NCBI RefSeq assembly: GCF_028288465.1
Contig: NZ_JAQBNR010000061.1
Coordinates: forward strand, 1 to 64,000
Direction of reading: 5' to 3'
DNA: 64,000 nt
DNA from: Ferruginibacter sp.
GTDB lineage: Bacteria > Bacteroidota > Bacteroidia > Chitinophagales > Chitinophagaceae
Part shown: positions 24,346 through 35,000 of the stretch, in pieces
Layout: the number at the start of each line of letters is the position of its first letter
How positions within the stretch are numbered: position 1 is the first letter of the stretch
Notes under the pieces: model-generated
The model's database searches: none
The model's input: the letters and a program-made list of their open reading frames with translations, nothing else
What the model was told of the DNA's origin: nothing
Program-made: the position numbers and the translations under genes

Positions 24346-26979
24346 ATGAAAAAAATCTTCCTTCTATCGATTTTACTCATATGTACCTTATGTACTTTTT
24401 CCCGCCACATTAAAGGAGGTTTTTTCAATTACCGTTACTTAGGACCAGGCACGGCCAATACATCCTACGTCAAATATAAAATAACACTTACAGTTTACAT
24501 GGATTGCGATGCAACAGGTGCTCAAATTGACCCAACTGTAAATTTTACTATTTTTAGCGGAACATCTTCCACGCAAGTCGATAACATTCTTGTAAAGCAA
24601 ACCTCAAGTTTTTTACTACAAAAAATATATGATGATCCCTGCATCACCGGCGACCAGGCGATTTGTTATTACCGGATTGTTACCTACGAACTTGCAAGTG
24701 TTGAATTGCCTGCTTCCGCCAATGGCTATACCATCAGCTATCAGCGCTGTTGTCGTATTGAAAATATGGACAACATTGCCAACTCGGGTACCATTGGAAA
24801 CACCTACACAATTAAAATTCCCGGCACTGCCTCTCCTGTGCCGGATGCTATTAAAAATAGTAGTCCTGAGTTTCCCGTCAATGACACGGCGGTGATTTGC
24901 GAGAATAGTTTTTTCAGATACCCGTTTTCAGCGAGCGATCCTGATAAAGATTCATTGAGTTACTCTTTCTGTAATTCGTTTAGTGGTGGCACTGCTACAG
25001 AACCGGCTCCTGCAATAGCAGATGCTCCTCCTTACAATACGGTTCCTTATTTTGCTTCATACAGCGGTTCAAATCCACTAGGCACTAAAGTCACTATTAA
25101 CCCTGTTACCGGCTTAATAAGTGGTATTGCGCCACCCATTACAAATACCGGAGAATATGCGGTAACCGTGTGTGTGTCTGAATACAGAAAAGGAGTTTAC
25201 ATTGGTGAAACCCGGAAAGAGTTACACATCAGGGTAAGAGACTGCTCGGCCACCAAGGCATTTTTAAACCCTATTCCAACTAGTTGTGATGGATTTACTG
25301 TCAACTTTTCCAACAACGCAACCAATCCCTCCGGTACTAACTATTTCTGGGATTTTGGTGAAGCGGCGTCGGGTATTAATAACACGTCTTCATTAGCAAC
25401 TCCTACACACAACTACCTGGACACCGGCGTTTATCTCTTAAAATTAAGGGTAGATATAGGTGGCTTGTGTGCAGATTCAACCACTACGCAGGTGAAAGTG
25501 TATCCCGGATTTTTTCCTGGTTTTAAATCCAATGCACCTTTGTGTAAAGGGTTTCCGGTACAGTTTACGGATACTACCAACGCTAAATTTGGTTCCGTAA
25601 CGGGCTGGCACTGGGACTTTGGCAACCTTGCTACAACTACTGATACGAGTGCAGCAAAAAATCCCAGCTATATTTACGCAGATTCCGGTACCTACCAGGT
25701 TCGCCTGATTGTAGGCAGCACATTGGGTTGTATAGATACCGTTCAAAGCACTATTCAAATCAGGAACACACCTGCCATTTCAATTATACCAAGAGATACA
25801 TTGATTTGCTTTATTGATACACTTCAAATAAAAACAAACAATACAGGTACTTTTCAATGGAGTCCGAATTACAATATTAACAACGTTGCCAGCGCCAACC
25901 CGCTGGTAAGTCCTGATGTACCCACTACCTATTTTTTAACCTTTACAGACCCGACGGGTTGTATTGGTAAAGATTCTGTGTTTGTAGATGTAATACGTTC
26001 GGTCAACGTTAATGCCGGTAATGATACCATTATCTGTAAAACAGATGGTATGTTAATAGGTACTACGGGCAATGCGTTGCATTATACCTGGAGCCCGTCA
26101 ACCTACCTGAGCAGCGATACAGCGAAACATCCCTTTGCCAACCCGCTGGTACCTGCTATAACTTATCATGTGGTAGGCAATGTTGGCAAGTGCAGCAGTG
26201 CTGATGATATAACTATTCGTACACTACCATACCCCCCTGCCAAAGCAGGAAACGATACCACAGTTTGCTATGGACGTTCAGTTCAATTAAAAGCTACCGG
26301 AGGCGTTAGTTATCAATGGAGCCCTGCTACTTTTTTGAATGCTACCAATATTCCCAATCCGGTAGCAGTAAACCCAACAAACACCACACAATACATTGTT
26401 GCTGTGACGGATGTTACCGGTTGCCCAAAACCTGCTTATGATACGGTGATTTTAAATGTGGATCCTTTAGTAGTGGCTAACGCAGGTCCGCCAGATACAA
26501 CTTCTGTATTGGGTGAGCCTCTGATTTTTAATGCCACAGGCGGTATCGCTTATGAATGGACGCCTTCTACCTGGCTTAGCAATACCAATACCGCCAATCC
26601 TACTGCCCTGCCGGAAGACAATATTACCTACTATTTAAAAGTAACCAGTGAAGCAGGCTGTAGTGATACAGATAGCATTCGTGTAAAATTGTACAAAGTG
26701 CCACCCAGTTTTTATGTGCCCACTGCATTTACTCCTAACAATGATCAGAATAATGATGTACTGAAACCCATTTTACTGGGCATGCGAACCCTTAATTATT
26801 TCAGGGTATATAACCGTTGGGGTAAACTGATGTTTGCTACCAGTCAGAAGGGACAGGGATGGGATGGCACTTTCAAAGGCAACCCGCAAGATCCCGGCAC
26901 GTATGTTTGGATGGCGGAAGGGGCTACTTTTCAAAATAATGTAATAAAACGCAAAGGCTATGTTGTGTTGCTGCGATAA
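24346..26979 (+). CDS. Secreted PKD-repeat protein with type B T9SS sorting domain
   Basis: 877 residues. Signal peptide KKIFLLSILLICTLCTFS. The first 300 residues are a cysteine-containing beta region (RHIKGGFFNYRYLGPGTAN, MDCDATGAQ, SYQRCCRIE) common in large Bacteroidota surface adhesins. Two PKD-like domains follow, marked by FWDFGEAASG (about 340) and WHWDFGNLATT (about 430), then three Ig-like strand-rich units each with WSP or WTP (FQWSPNYNI, YTWSPSTYLS, YQWSPATFLN). The last 90 residues are the gliding-motility-associated type B CTD: VPTAFTPNNDQNNDVLKP, FRVYNRWGKLMF, GWDGTFKG and a final KGYVVLLR. It should be a cargo of the SprA translocon. Confidence 0.9.
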   Translation: MKKIFLLSILLICTLCTFSRHIKGGFFNYRYLGPGTANTSYVKYKITLTVYMDCDATGAQIDPTVNFTIFSGTSSTQVDNILVKQTSSFLLQKIYDDPCITGDQAICYYRIVTYELASVELPASANGYTISYQRCCRIENMDNIANSGTIGNTYTIKIPGTASPVPDAIKNSSPEFPVNDTAVICENSFFRYPFSASDPDKDSLSYSFCNSFSGGTATEPAPAIADAPPYNTVPYFASYSGSNPLGTKVTINPVTGLISGIAPPITNTGEYAVTVCVSEYRKGVYIGETRKELHIRVRDCSATKAFLNPIPTSCDGFTVNFSNNATNPSGTNYFWDFGEAASGINNTSSLATPTHNYLDTGVYLLKLRVDIGGLCADSTTTQVKVYPGFFPGFKSNAPLCKGFPVQFTDTTNAKFGSVTGWHWDFGNLATTTDTSAAKNPSYIYADSGTYQVRLIVGSTLGCIDTVQSTIQIRNTPAISIIPRDTLICFIDTLQIKTNNTGTFQWSPNYNINNVASANPLVSPDVPTTYFLTFTDPTGCIGKDSVFVDVIRSVNVNAGNDTIICKTDGMLIGTTGNALHYTWSPSTYLSSDTAKHPFANPLVPAITYHVVGNVGKCSSADDITIRTLPYPPAKAGNDTTVCYGRSVQLKATGGVSYQWSPATFLNATNIPNPVAVNPTNTTQYIVAVTDVTGCPKPAYDTVILNVDPLVVANAGPPDTTSVLGEPLIFNATGGIAYEWTPSTWLSNTNTANPTALPEDNITYYLKVTSEAGCSDTDSIRVKLYKVPPSFYVPTAFTPNNDQNNDVLKPILLGMRTLNYFRVYNRWGKLMFATSQKGQGWDGTFKGNPQDPGTYVWMAEGATFQNNVIKRKGYVVLLR

Positions 26980-27124
26980 GAGCATATTTCACCCTGCCTT
27001 ACCGTTGTGCCCCAACGCTACAACCTGCCTCCCAAAGTAATAATTTCAGTTTCCTGGCCATTACAGGCTTGGAATCAAGGCATTAACGCTTCAAACTTCA
27101 AATAATCTACCTTAATTTAGGGGC

Positions 27125-27886
27125 ATGAATAAGATCGTATTAATAACAGGCGCTACTTCGGGTATTGGCGAAGCCTGCGCAAGAAAATTTGCTTCAGCTG
27201 GCTATAGTCTCATCATAACGGGCAGAAGAACGGAACGCCTGGAAAAATTGAAAGCAAGTTTAGAGACTGAATATCCAACTGAAGTAATCTCGTTAACATT
27301 CGATGTGCAGGACAGGCTGGCCGTGAATGAAGCAATTGAAGGATTATCAGCACCATGGAAGCAAATTGATATTTTAATCAATAATGCAGGGCTGGCCGCG
27401 GGCCGTGATTTATTTGAAGATGCTGATATGGATGATTGGGAAACGATGTTAAACACCAACGTACACGGTTTATTATACGTTAGTAAAGCGGTATTGCCAT
27501 TTATGATAGCCAGGAAATCAGGCCATATAATTAACATGGGCTCTATTGCCGGTAAAGAAGTATATGAAAAAGGCAATGTGTACTGCGCCAGTAAATTTGC
27601 TGTAGACGCTATCAACAGGGGCATGCGCATCGACTTGCTTAAACATAATATCAAAGTCACCGCCATTCATCCCGGAGCTGTTGAAACTGAATTTGCCCTC
27701 GTCCGCTTTAAGGGAGATGAAGAAAAGGCTGCTGCCACCTATACAGGCATTACTCCCCTGACGGCGGGTGATATAGCAGACACCATATTTTATTGTGCCG
27801 GTCTGCCAGCACACGTTTGCATCAACGACCTGATTATTACCTGTACACAACAGGCTGATGCCTTCTATTTTAGTAAAAATACCTGA
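27125..27886 (+). CDS. Short-chain dehydrogenase/reductase (YdfG-like)
   Basis: 253 residues, NADP-type classical SDR. TGATSGIGEA at 9-18 is the cofactor loop, followed by R34-R35 favouring NADP; NNAGLAAG at 86-93; catalytic S140, Y153 and K157 (YCASK). The closest known type is the YdfG/serine 3-dehydrogenase and 3-hydroxy acid family, but specificity cannot be read. The upstream sequence TAATTTAG is a one-mismatch -7 box. It stands alone. Confidence 0.88.
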   Translation: MNKIVLITGATSGIGEACARKFASAGYSLIITGRRTERLEKLKASLETEYPTEVISLTFDVQDRLAVNEAIEGLSAPWKQIDILINNAGLAAGRDLFEDADMDDWETMLNTNVHGLLYVSKAVLPFMIARKSGHIINMGSIAGKEVYEKGNVYCASKFAVDAINRGMRIDLLKHNIKVTAIHPGAVETEFALVRFKGDEEKAAATYTGITPLTAGDIADTIFYCAGLPAHVCINDLIITCTQQADAFYFSKNT

Positions 27887-28062
27887 GGCTGGCGTTTTTT
27901 GACAGCAATTTTTTGGCCATTATATAACATTTTATAAAAATAACCGTTGTTATACTGGCATGAATTTGGAATACTGCCCATTTTAAATTGTTATACATTT
28001 ATAAAGGGCCAATGAACAGATTTATCCGGACGCTTACATCCTATGACCTCTAACCTTAAACC

Positions 28063-28539
28063 ATGAAAATTTACCCCCTTCTTATCTCAATTACTTTACT
28101 ATTGGGCCTAAGTAAAAAAGCAGCTTCTCAAAATGTAATACGACAATCGGCATGCTCAGATCCCTATATTTTACACCAGGCGGATAGTATAAAACAGGAA
28201 CTGGCAAAACAAGGCTTTTTAATAGTGAAAGAAGCTTCTATGGCAATGGAAAGCGAATATGAAATGCCGGTCATTGTTCCACTTACAGAAGGCAGCTGGT
28301 ACCAGTTTGTTTTTATTGGTGATGTTACTTCCAAATTATATGAAGTAAGAATGTATGACTGGGATGAAAAGCAGGTTGCTTATCAGAAAAAACAATGGGG
28401 AGATGTAGATGGCAATGTAATTAGTTATTCCTACATACCAAAATTATCAGAATATCATATGATGAAACCGGTTCAGGTAAATAAAGGAAAGAAGAACCTT
28501 TGCGGTTATGTAATGCTGCTTAAAAAAGTGAAGCAATAA
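28063..28539 (+). CDS. Small secreted protein of unknown function
   Basis: 158 residues with a signal peptide (YPLLISITLLLGLSKKAASQ). The mature chain has one early Cys (SACSDPYIL), a long helical start (LHQADSIKQELAKQGFLIVKEAS), and a beta-rich rest (YEMPVIVPLTEGSWYQFVFIGDV, KLYEVRMYDWDEKQVAYQKK). The ending KKNLCGYVMLLKKVKQ is reminiscent of lipocalin-like or PPC-type beta-sandwich domains, but I recognise no family. It is expected in the periplasm. No -7 box is obvious; an intrinsic terminator follows at 28582. Confidence 0.72.
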   Translation: MKIYPLLISITLLLGLSKKAASQNVIRQSACSDPYILHQADSIKQELAKQGFLIVKEASMAMESEYEMPVIVPLTEGSWYQFVFIGDVTSKLYEVRMYDWDEKQVAYQKKQWGDVDGNVISYSYIPKLSEYHMMKPVQVNKGKKNLCGYVMLLKKVKQ

Positions 28540-28581
28540 ATACGTTTTCCCATAAGTGTTGATTATAAATGTTTGATTAAG

Positions 28582-28605
28582 CGCCCTGGCTACCCGGGGC
28601 GTTTT
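28582..28605 (+). terminator. Intrinsic terminator
   Basis: CGCCCTGG / CCGGGGCG-type arms form an 8-bp stem with one G-T pair and a 4-base loop, followed by five T. It lies about 40 bases after the small secreted gene at 28063. Confidence 0.75.
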
Positions 28606-28697
28606 TAATTTTTTTAAAGAGCATACCAGAGTGGCCAATAGCAATAACCTGTCACTTTAAAAAGAAATTCATTGACTAATAAAACCGAATAAAAACA

Positions 28698-29357
28698 TCA
28701 TCCCTCTTTTTCAACCAATATCCTTTCGCACACGACATTACTTAATACTTCTGCCTGCCTTTTGCCATAACTCACCACCATCGATTTATCAAAAGGCTCT
28801 ATTGAGCGTATCTTAATCTTTACTCCCAAACGCATTTCGCGGCCATTTAAAAATTTTAAAAAATCCGACGAAGTGTTGATAACTGCGGCTAGTTTTGCTG
28901 TTTCCCCTTCACGGCAATCACTTAACTTATTATACTCTTTCCAAACTATTTTGCCACTTTTATCAGGTATTGGAGAACCATGTGGGTCAACCTTGGGATA
29001 TCCGAGCAACTCGTCCATTTTTTCAAAGAAAACAGGCGACTGGATATGTTCAATTTGTTCGGCTATGTCATGAACATCTTCCCAACCCAGGTGCATTTTT
29101 TCAACCAAAAACATTTCTGTAAGGCGGTGCTTACGGATGATTAGCCCGGCCTCTTTCTTGCCTTTTTCACTCAGCCGTAAAGGCTTATAACTTTCGTACA
29201 GTACCAACTTTTTATCTGATAATTTTTTCATCATGCTTGTGACGGTAGGCATCTTTATTTCAAGCCTCCTTGATAGTTCCGTAACATTCACTTCGCCGGC
29301 CTCATTGGCCATATTGAACAAAGCTTTCAGGTAGTTTTCTTCTATTAATGAATTCAT
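28698..29357 (-). CDS. DtxR/MntR-family metal-dependent transcriptional repressor
   Basis: 219 residues. N-terminal winged helix (IEENYLKALFNMANEAGEVN, LSRRLEIKMPTVTSMMKKLSDKKL), then the metal-binding and dimerisation domain (LIIRKHRLTEMFLVEKM, IAEQIEHIQSPVFFEKMDELLG), and a C-terminal FeoA/SH3-like domain from about 145. The E-x2-E-H set in AEQIEH matches the primary-site residues of MntR/DtxR; the N-terminal ligand position is Asn (ENYLKA) rather than Asp or Met, common in Bacteroidota members. It should sense Mn2+ or Fe2+. It is divergent from a TonB receptor, with a palindrome in between, implying it represses that receptor. Its own -7 box ends 4 bases before the ATG. Confidence 0.93.
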   Translation of the reverse strand: MNSLIEENYLKALFNMANEAGEVNVTELSRRLEIKMPTVTSMMKKLSDKKLVLYESYKPLRLSEKGKKEAGLIIRKHRLTEMFLVEKMHLGWEDVHDIAEQIEHIQSPVFFEKMDELLGYPKVDPHGSPIPDKSGKIVWKEYNKLSDCREGETAKLAAVINTSSDFLKFLNGREMRLGVKIKIRSIEPFDKSMVVSYGKRQAEVLSNVVCERILVEKEG

Positions 29358-29361
29358 AACA

Positions 29362-29369
29362 CAAATCTA
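29362..29369 (-). promoter_or_regulatory. -7 promoter box of the DtxR-family gene (TAGATTTG)
   Basis: Perfect TAnnTTTG on the minus strand ending 4 bases before the start codon, so a leaderless or near-leaderless transcript is predicted. No -33 element at 19-23 bases. Confidence 0.55.
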
Positions 29370-29413
29370 TTAAAATTAGTGCGTCAAATAAAAGTACAAA
29401 TATTGACAAATAA

Positions 29414-29445
29414 TTTTGTTAGATTAATCTAACTTATTATTTTTG
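29414..29445 (+). promoter_or_regulatory. Canonical promoter of the TonB-dependent receptor gene
   Basis: TTTTG at 29414-29418, a 19-base spacer and -7 box TATTTTTG at 29438-29445, both matching the Bacteroidetes consensus. Confidence 0.8.
29418..29433. promoter_or_regulatory. Perfect 16-bp palindrome: candidate DtxR-family operator
   Basis: GTTAGATTAATCTAAC reads the same on both strands and fills most of the -33/-7 spacer of the TonB receptor promoter. Its inner 14 bases agree at 11 of 14 positions with the first 14 of the DtxR box as I recall it (TTAGGTTAGCCTAA). A bound dimer would block RNA polymerase, fitting metal-dependent repression. Confidence 0.8.
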
Positions 29446-29465
29446 TTTGTCTAATTAATAAACAC

Positions 29466-31943
29466 TTGATAAAAACTTATTTTTATACCGGAAGATTTTT
29501 TTTGCTTTTTTCCATCCTGATTTTAGAAATGCCGGTGCTCTCACAAAATATAAGCGGCGTAGTAAAAGATGCCCAGACTCAGCAGGCGCTTAGCTTTTGC
29601 AGCATTCAGATTGTGCAAACAAGTGTTGGTACAAGTACGGATGTGAATGGAAAATTTAAGTTACCAATTCCGCAAAACATGACAGCTGTGGAATTGGCGA
29701 TTTCGTCATCAGGTTACTTTTCAGATACCATTACAATTTCCCCGACTGGTAAACATATGGAGGTATTTATGACGCCCTTATCTGGCACATTAAATGAAGT
29801 TGTGGTTACCAGCGCATCGAAAGCGACACTTGCAAAGGAAAATCCAGTCGCCATTACCAGTGTATCATCAAAAGCAATTGAAAATGGTGCCGAAACAAAC
29901 ATCATAGATGTATTGGTAAAAAATGTACCTGGCCTGAACGCCGTTAAAACAGGACCCAATATTTCCAAGCCTTTCATCAGGGGATTGGGCTATAACCGTG
30001 TTTTGGTACTGTACGATGGGTTACGGCAGGAAGGGCAGCAATGGGGCGATGAACATGGTATTGAAACCGATGCGTACAGCATAGGCAAAGCAGAAGTTGT
30101 GAAAGGCCCTGCAAGCATTATGTATGGCTCAGACGCCGTGGCGGGAGTGGTAAGCCTGATCCCCGAAACGCCTGCAAATAAAGACGAAAATCTGCACGGA
30201 AAATATTATAAAGAATATCAACATAATAATGGTTTAATCAGCAACGGACTAAAACTATCGTGGTCAAAAAATCATTGGGGATATATAATGCGTGGTTCTT
30301 TTAAAATGGCAAAAAACTACATTAATAGCATTGATAAAAGGATTTATAACACAGGGTTTCGGGAGACCAATGCATCCGCAATTGTACAGCATTACAGCGC
30401 TAAAGGCTACTCTAATTTGAGCCTCACATTGTATAACAATTTACAGGGAGTACCGGATGGCAGCAGGGATTCAGCAACTAGAAAATTCACCAGCCAAATT
30501 TATGAAGGCAATAACGACGACATAAAAAACCGGCCAGTGGTTTCAGAGACAGTATTAAACGGGTATATGCTTAGCCCTTTACATCAGCATATTCAGCACT
30601 ACAGATTATACAGCAACAATCATTATGAGTTGGGCAGTGGAAACATTGATATTTTGTTGGGACTGCAACAAAATATCCGTCGGGAATATAACCACCCCAC
30701 TTTACCTGAACAGGCCGGAATGTATGTACGGCTGAACACTTTTAATTACAGCCTTCGTTACAACGCTCGGGCTTTACTGAACACTGAAATTTCGTTCGGC
30801 GTAAATGGAATGTATCAGAACAACAAGAGTAAAGATGCTACCGATTTCCCTATTCCCGATTACCGGCTGCTGGATGCCGGCATTTACCTCTATGGAAAAT
30901 GGAAACAAAAAAAATGGACTATCAGCGGAGGTGTAAGATATGACAACAGGCATTTAAAAGGTGATCCATTCTATACTGGTGTAAACAACCTGACAGGCTT
31001 CAACAAACATATTTATTCGCCCGATACAGCCGGAGCCTATTTACAATTCCCCCAATTTAATAAGTCATTCACAGGCACATCCCTGAGCATTGGCGCTACT
31101 TACCAGGCAAACGAGCACGTCAGCATAAAAGCCAACGTGGCAAGGGGCTACCGTGCACCCAGCATTACTGAATTCGCATCTAACGGACTTGATCCCGGAG
31201 CACATATCATTTACCTGGGAAACAGCAATTTTATTCCGGAATTTAGTTTGCAGGAAGATATAGGAACAGCGTTTGCTTTTAAAGATGTTTCTGCTAATGT
31301 CAGTCTGTTCAACAACAACATAGCGCATTATATTTATTTATCGCAATTAACAGATGAAAACGCCAACCCTGTTTTAGACGTACAGGGTAATAAGACTTTT
31401 CAATATCAGCAAGCCGCGGCGCAACTGTATGGCATGGAACTTAATTTAAATGTGCATCCTGCTGGTCTTAAAACACTTTCATTTGACAATGCCTTATCGA
31501 TGGTATATGGTTTTAACAAGAAACGTGCTTTTAATAACAAAGGCATCAATGGAGCTTATTTGCCATTGATCCCACCATTGAAAATATTAAGTAGTCTGAT
31601 CCAAAACATAAATATGGAGTCAAAAATTTTAAAAGATATCAATGCAAAAATCGAAGCTGAATTCAATGCCGCTCAAAACAGGTTCTTAGCGTTGAACAAT
31701 ACTGAAACACCAACACCATCTTATACTCTTTTCAATCTGTCAGTAAGCACTAAAATAATTTTAACAACAAGAAGCATCTTGCAATTTCAATTACAGGTAA
31801 ACAATTTGTTTGATAAAGCATATCAATCCAACCTCAGCAGGCTGAAGTATTTTGAGTATTATGAAAGCCCGCCTGATGGCCGTTCAGGAATTTATGGCAT
31901 GGGAAGAAATATTTGCTTAAAAGCAAGCTGGTCATTTAAATAA
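29466..31943 (+). CDS. TonB-dependent outer-membrane receptor with carboxypeptidase-regulatory N-domain
   Basis: 825 residues, start TTG at 29466 (only usable start; an in-frame ATG lies after most of the signal peptide GRFFLLFSILILEMPVLS). Residues about 25-110 form the CarboxypepD_reg-like domain (ISGVVKDAQTQQALSFCSIQ). The plug begins near 120 with NEVVVTSASKATLAKENP and IRGLGYNRVLVLYDGLRQEG; the barrel occupies the rest, ending RNICLKASWSFK. No SusD gene is adjacent, so it belongs to the metal-complex or cofactor group rather than glycan import. Its promoter carries a DtxR-type palindrome and it is divergent from the dtxR-family gene, which points to manganese or iron-siderophore uptake. 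A histidine-rich track is absent. Confidence 0.9.
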   Translation: MIKTYFYTGRFFLLFSILILEMPVLSQNISGVVKDAQTQQALSFCSIQIVQTSVGTSTDVNGKFKLPIPQNMTAVELAISSSGYFSDTITISPTGKHMEVFMTPLSGTLNEVVVTSASKATLAKENPVAITSVSSKAIENGAETNIIDVLVKNVPGLNAVKTGPNISKPFIRGLGYNRVLVLYDGLRQEGQQWGDEHGIETDAYSIGKAEVVKGPASIMYGSDAVAGVVSLIPETPANKDENLHGKYYKEYQHNNGLISNGLKLSWSKNHWGYIMRGSFKMAKNYINSIDKRIYNTGFRETNASAIVQHYSAKGYSNLSLTLYNNLQGVPDGSRDSATRKFTSQIYEGNNDDIKNRPVVSETVLNGYMLSPLHQHIQHYRLYSNNHYELGSGNIDILLGLQQNIRREYNHPTLPEQAGMYVRLNTFNYSLRYNARALLNTEISFGVNGMYQNNKSKDATDFPIPDYRLLDAGIYLYGKWKQKKWTISGGVRYDNRHLKGDPFYTGVNNLTGFNKHIYSPDTAGAYLQFPQFNKSFTGTSLSIGATYQANEHVSIKANVARGYRAPSITEFASNGLDPGAHIIYLGNSNFIPEFSLQEDIGTAFAFKDVSANVSLFNNNIAHYIYLSQLTDENANPVLDVQGNKTFQYQQAAAQLYGMELNLNVHPAGLKTLSFDNALSMVYGFNKKRAFNNKGINGAYLPLIPPLKILSSLIQNINMESKILKDINAKIEAEFNAAQNRFLALNNTETPTPSYTLFNLSVSTKIILTTRSILQFQLQVNNLFDKAYQSNLSRLKYFEYYESPPDGRSGIYGMGRNICLKASWSFK

Positions 31944-32000
31944 TAGCATCTGTTATTTAAAAATTGTTTAAGAAATAAGTGTGTTACTGCATGTCATAAT

Positions 32001-32030
32001 AAAAAAATCTTCACCGTTAAGCGAGGATGA
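32001..32030 (-). terminator. Imperfect intrinsic terminator of sprA
   Basis: On the minus strand an imperfect stem with a 5-base loop (32008-32030) is followed by seven T (32001-32007). It lies 20 bases after the sprA stop. Confidence 0.45.
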
Positions 32031-32048
32031 TATACGTTTTATTAGTAG

Positions 32049-35000
32049 TTATTGTGCCAGCGAAATTCTTATTTGCACACCTGCCCTTGTATTGGTAATC
32101 GGCGCACTCGACGAAATATATGGAATTACCCTTCGCTGATCAAAATATAGTTTAAGGTTTACCCTGCTATTAAGGTAATAATCAATAGTTGGCGAAAGTG
32201 TTATTTCTTTGCTACCGCCTGTAGGTAATGTGGCTTCCTGGTCAAGCCGGTTATTTACAGTAACATTGTCACGGATTTTCATATCAAACCGGAAATTGAT
32301 TTCGTTATCCAGTTTACCTTTTCCACCCTTGCTTAGGAACTTGGGCAAAGTCAAACCCCCTAGCAATCGCAGCCCTTTTTTACGGTAGCCGCCACCAATA
32401 GAAAATTCAGTAGACCGGGTTTCGCTCAACTGGAAATCTATCAGGCTTAAACTGAGAGTACGCTGTTTTGTATAGTCAATTTTAAACTGTACCTGGTTGG
32501 TGAACATTACATCGATACCCACCAGTGGTGCAAACTGTTCGGTAATAGTGATGTTGGGAACCAAAAAGTAGGGAACATAATTTTTAGAAACCGTATCGTA
32601 AAAAGAGGGAAATCCGTACCTGAACTGATCTGCATAAAATAAGGCTGAAGTAAATCCATTCATGCTCAGGCTTCCGTTATATGCATGTGATAAGGTGATG
32701 TTACTGAATATTTTTTCCAGTCCCTTTACCCTGCTAAGGCCAGTGTAATCAATTTTCCAATTGGGCTTAGGTATAAACCCTTTGTAAGGATTTGATTTGA
32801 TGTTTGGATTGCTTTGATTGATAAGGGAGATAGACTTGGGGTCTTTACCGGAATAAGCCGCAACAAATGCAGGAATCAAAACGTCTGTTGCATAGCGGTT
32901 GTACCCATGCGCATAGCCATCCGCATCCGACGGAATACCTGCATTGTATTTGTTCGCAGTGCCCAGTCGTTGTGAAATAATTTGCCTGTACGACTCGAAC
33001 TTTTGAAACGTGGTGGAAATTCTGTTGGGATCAAATTTGCCAAACAAGGTTTTGTAGGATATAAAACTAATATCAAAACTTCCACCGGAATAAGGACTCA
33101 GGTGACCAAAATTATTGCCCGTACCGGTTGTATCTTTAAATATTTCAGAATAATTTTTACTAAACGTTTTATTGAGGTTTACAGAAATCTGCAAATCACG
33201 TATCGGCTCCAGCTGAGCAGTAACCGTCAGCCGCTGATCAAAGGATTGCTGAAAAATAGTGTTGAAATTACTGTCTCTTGTAATCAGCCCTTTCCTTGCA
33301 GCGGCACTCATCCAATTGGTATCTGGTTGATTGCCTGCAATAAAACCCATATCAGGCTGCATGCTGCGCCAGTTGCGTCCTATTTCCTGCGTGCTGTCCA
33401 TATAACCGGGTAAACGGGTATTGGCATTTTCAGATAACGAAACATTTACCTGTTTTAAACTACTCACCAGTTTACCAAAAGCACGGCCCATATTGCCTAC
33501 ATATGGCATTGCGTTGGGATCTTTTATTTTTCTTGTTTTGATTTTCCTGATTTGTTTTATCCTGATGCTGTCTTTCATCACATACTTATACAGCGTATCT
33601 TTTTTAATGGTGATATTTTTTTCTGTTCGCTCTGCTTTCGGTTGGTCGATTACCCTGAAAAATTTTGATTTGTTGTACAACCGGGTGAAATCCAATTGGG
33701 CGGTCGCTTCTTTGGATTGGCCGTTTTCTAAAATATTGCCAAGCTCAACAGCCAGCCTGGAAGCGCCGATCCAGCGGTAAGTAGCCTGGTATTTCAGGTT
33801 TACTGTTGTCCAGTCAAGCAGGGGAAATTTTGCTGTAGGTAACGTATAACTTACGTTCGCCGTTTGATTGTACAACGTATTTCGTCCTCCCTTAAATAAG
33901 TTTTTAATAATAGTATCCTTCTTTTCTTTTGTATCAATACGGCCGTAAGGTTCGTCAATGCGACTGTTATTGGTAGCATTAAAATCAAACATGATGGACC
34001 GTGTAAGACCCCAGCGCAAAATATAATCCCGTTGAAAAGTGAAGTACTTGTCATAGGTTTCGGGAATTTTATATTTGTCAGATCCAACACTTCTTGGCCT
34101 GATGGCACCGAACTGCCGCTGAATATCGGCTCTGAAACTTAACTGTGAGGGTACCGGGTTTACATTGATATCTTTTATCAAATCGAACCAATGCTTTTTG
34201 CGTTTGGTAAACAGTTTCATTTTTTTGAATGGCTCAATGTATTTTGGCTGCGGTACAAAATTGTAGCCCAAACCGCCACGGTGCCGCGTAATTTCATTGT
34301 TTTCTATCAACGGACTATGGGCTGTTATATTGATATAAGAATAACTGACATCCACATTTTCTATGTCGTAAATTTTAGGCTTTTTTGTACCCGTGCGGTT
34401 TTTGCGAACGTTCGTAAAATTCAGTGTTTTGGTACTGGTAAAATCTACTGCGGCATTTTTTATCGAGTCTCTCATTTTGGCAGGAGACACAGACAGCTTA
34501 TCTTTTAGTTTGATGTCCAGATCATATGGATCATACAACGGCTTGCTGACGGTTTGAGAAATACTGGCAAAAACAGGTATTGAGATAGCTGCTTTTTTAG
34601 GTAACAATTTTCCTAATTCCAGGTTAGCGGCTACATCAAATTGGGTCATATCATCCCTGAATCGCTCGTCCACCCTTTGTTCCAGCGTTCCGAACCCGCT
34701 GCTATGTGTGGAAATTGAACCCGTAACGGTACCCAAATCAGCCAGGTTCATGTCCATTCTTGCCAACGCAGCATACCCGCCTTTTTCATTGATAGAAGTA
34801 AGGCGCAGTTCGTTGACCCAAATCTCGCCGCAGGCGTTCGGATTGTTTACATTTTCAACGCCAATCAATACGCCCCTCAACTCGCCGAGGTTAGGATCGC
34901 CGAGTATTGAATATGTTTGACCATTGCCCTGCAGTGCACTGAAAATAACAGTCGGTGAACCCTGTACATTTCGTAGCTGTTTTAACTTGGGTAACAGGGT

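Noticed and set aside
27202..27666. 154-codon frame on the minus strand inside the SDR gene
   Set aside because: Antisense to the conserved SDR core; no start or regulatory support.
29466..31943. Possible SusC/SusD-type glycan importer
   Set aside because: There is no SusD partner and the regulation signal is of the metal type, so a metal or cofactor role is favoured.
32982..33413. 143-codon frame on the plus strand inside sprA
   Set aside because: Antisense to sprA; no recognisable domain and no promoter box.
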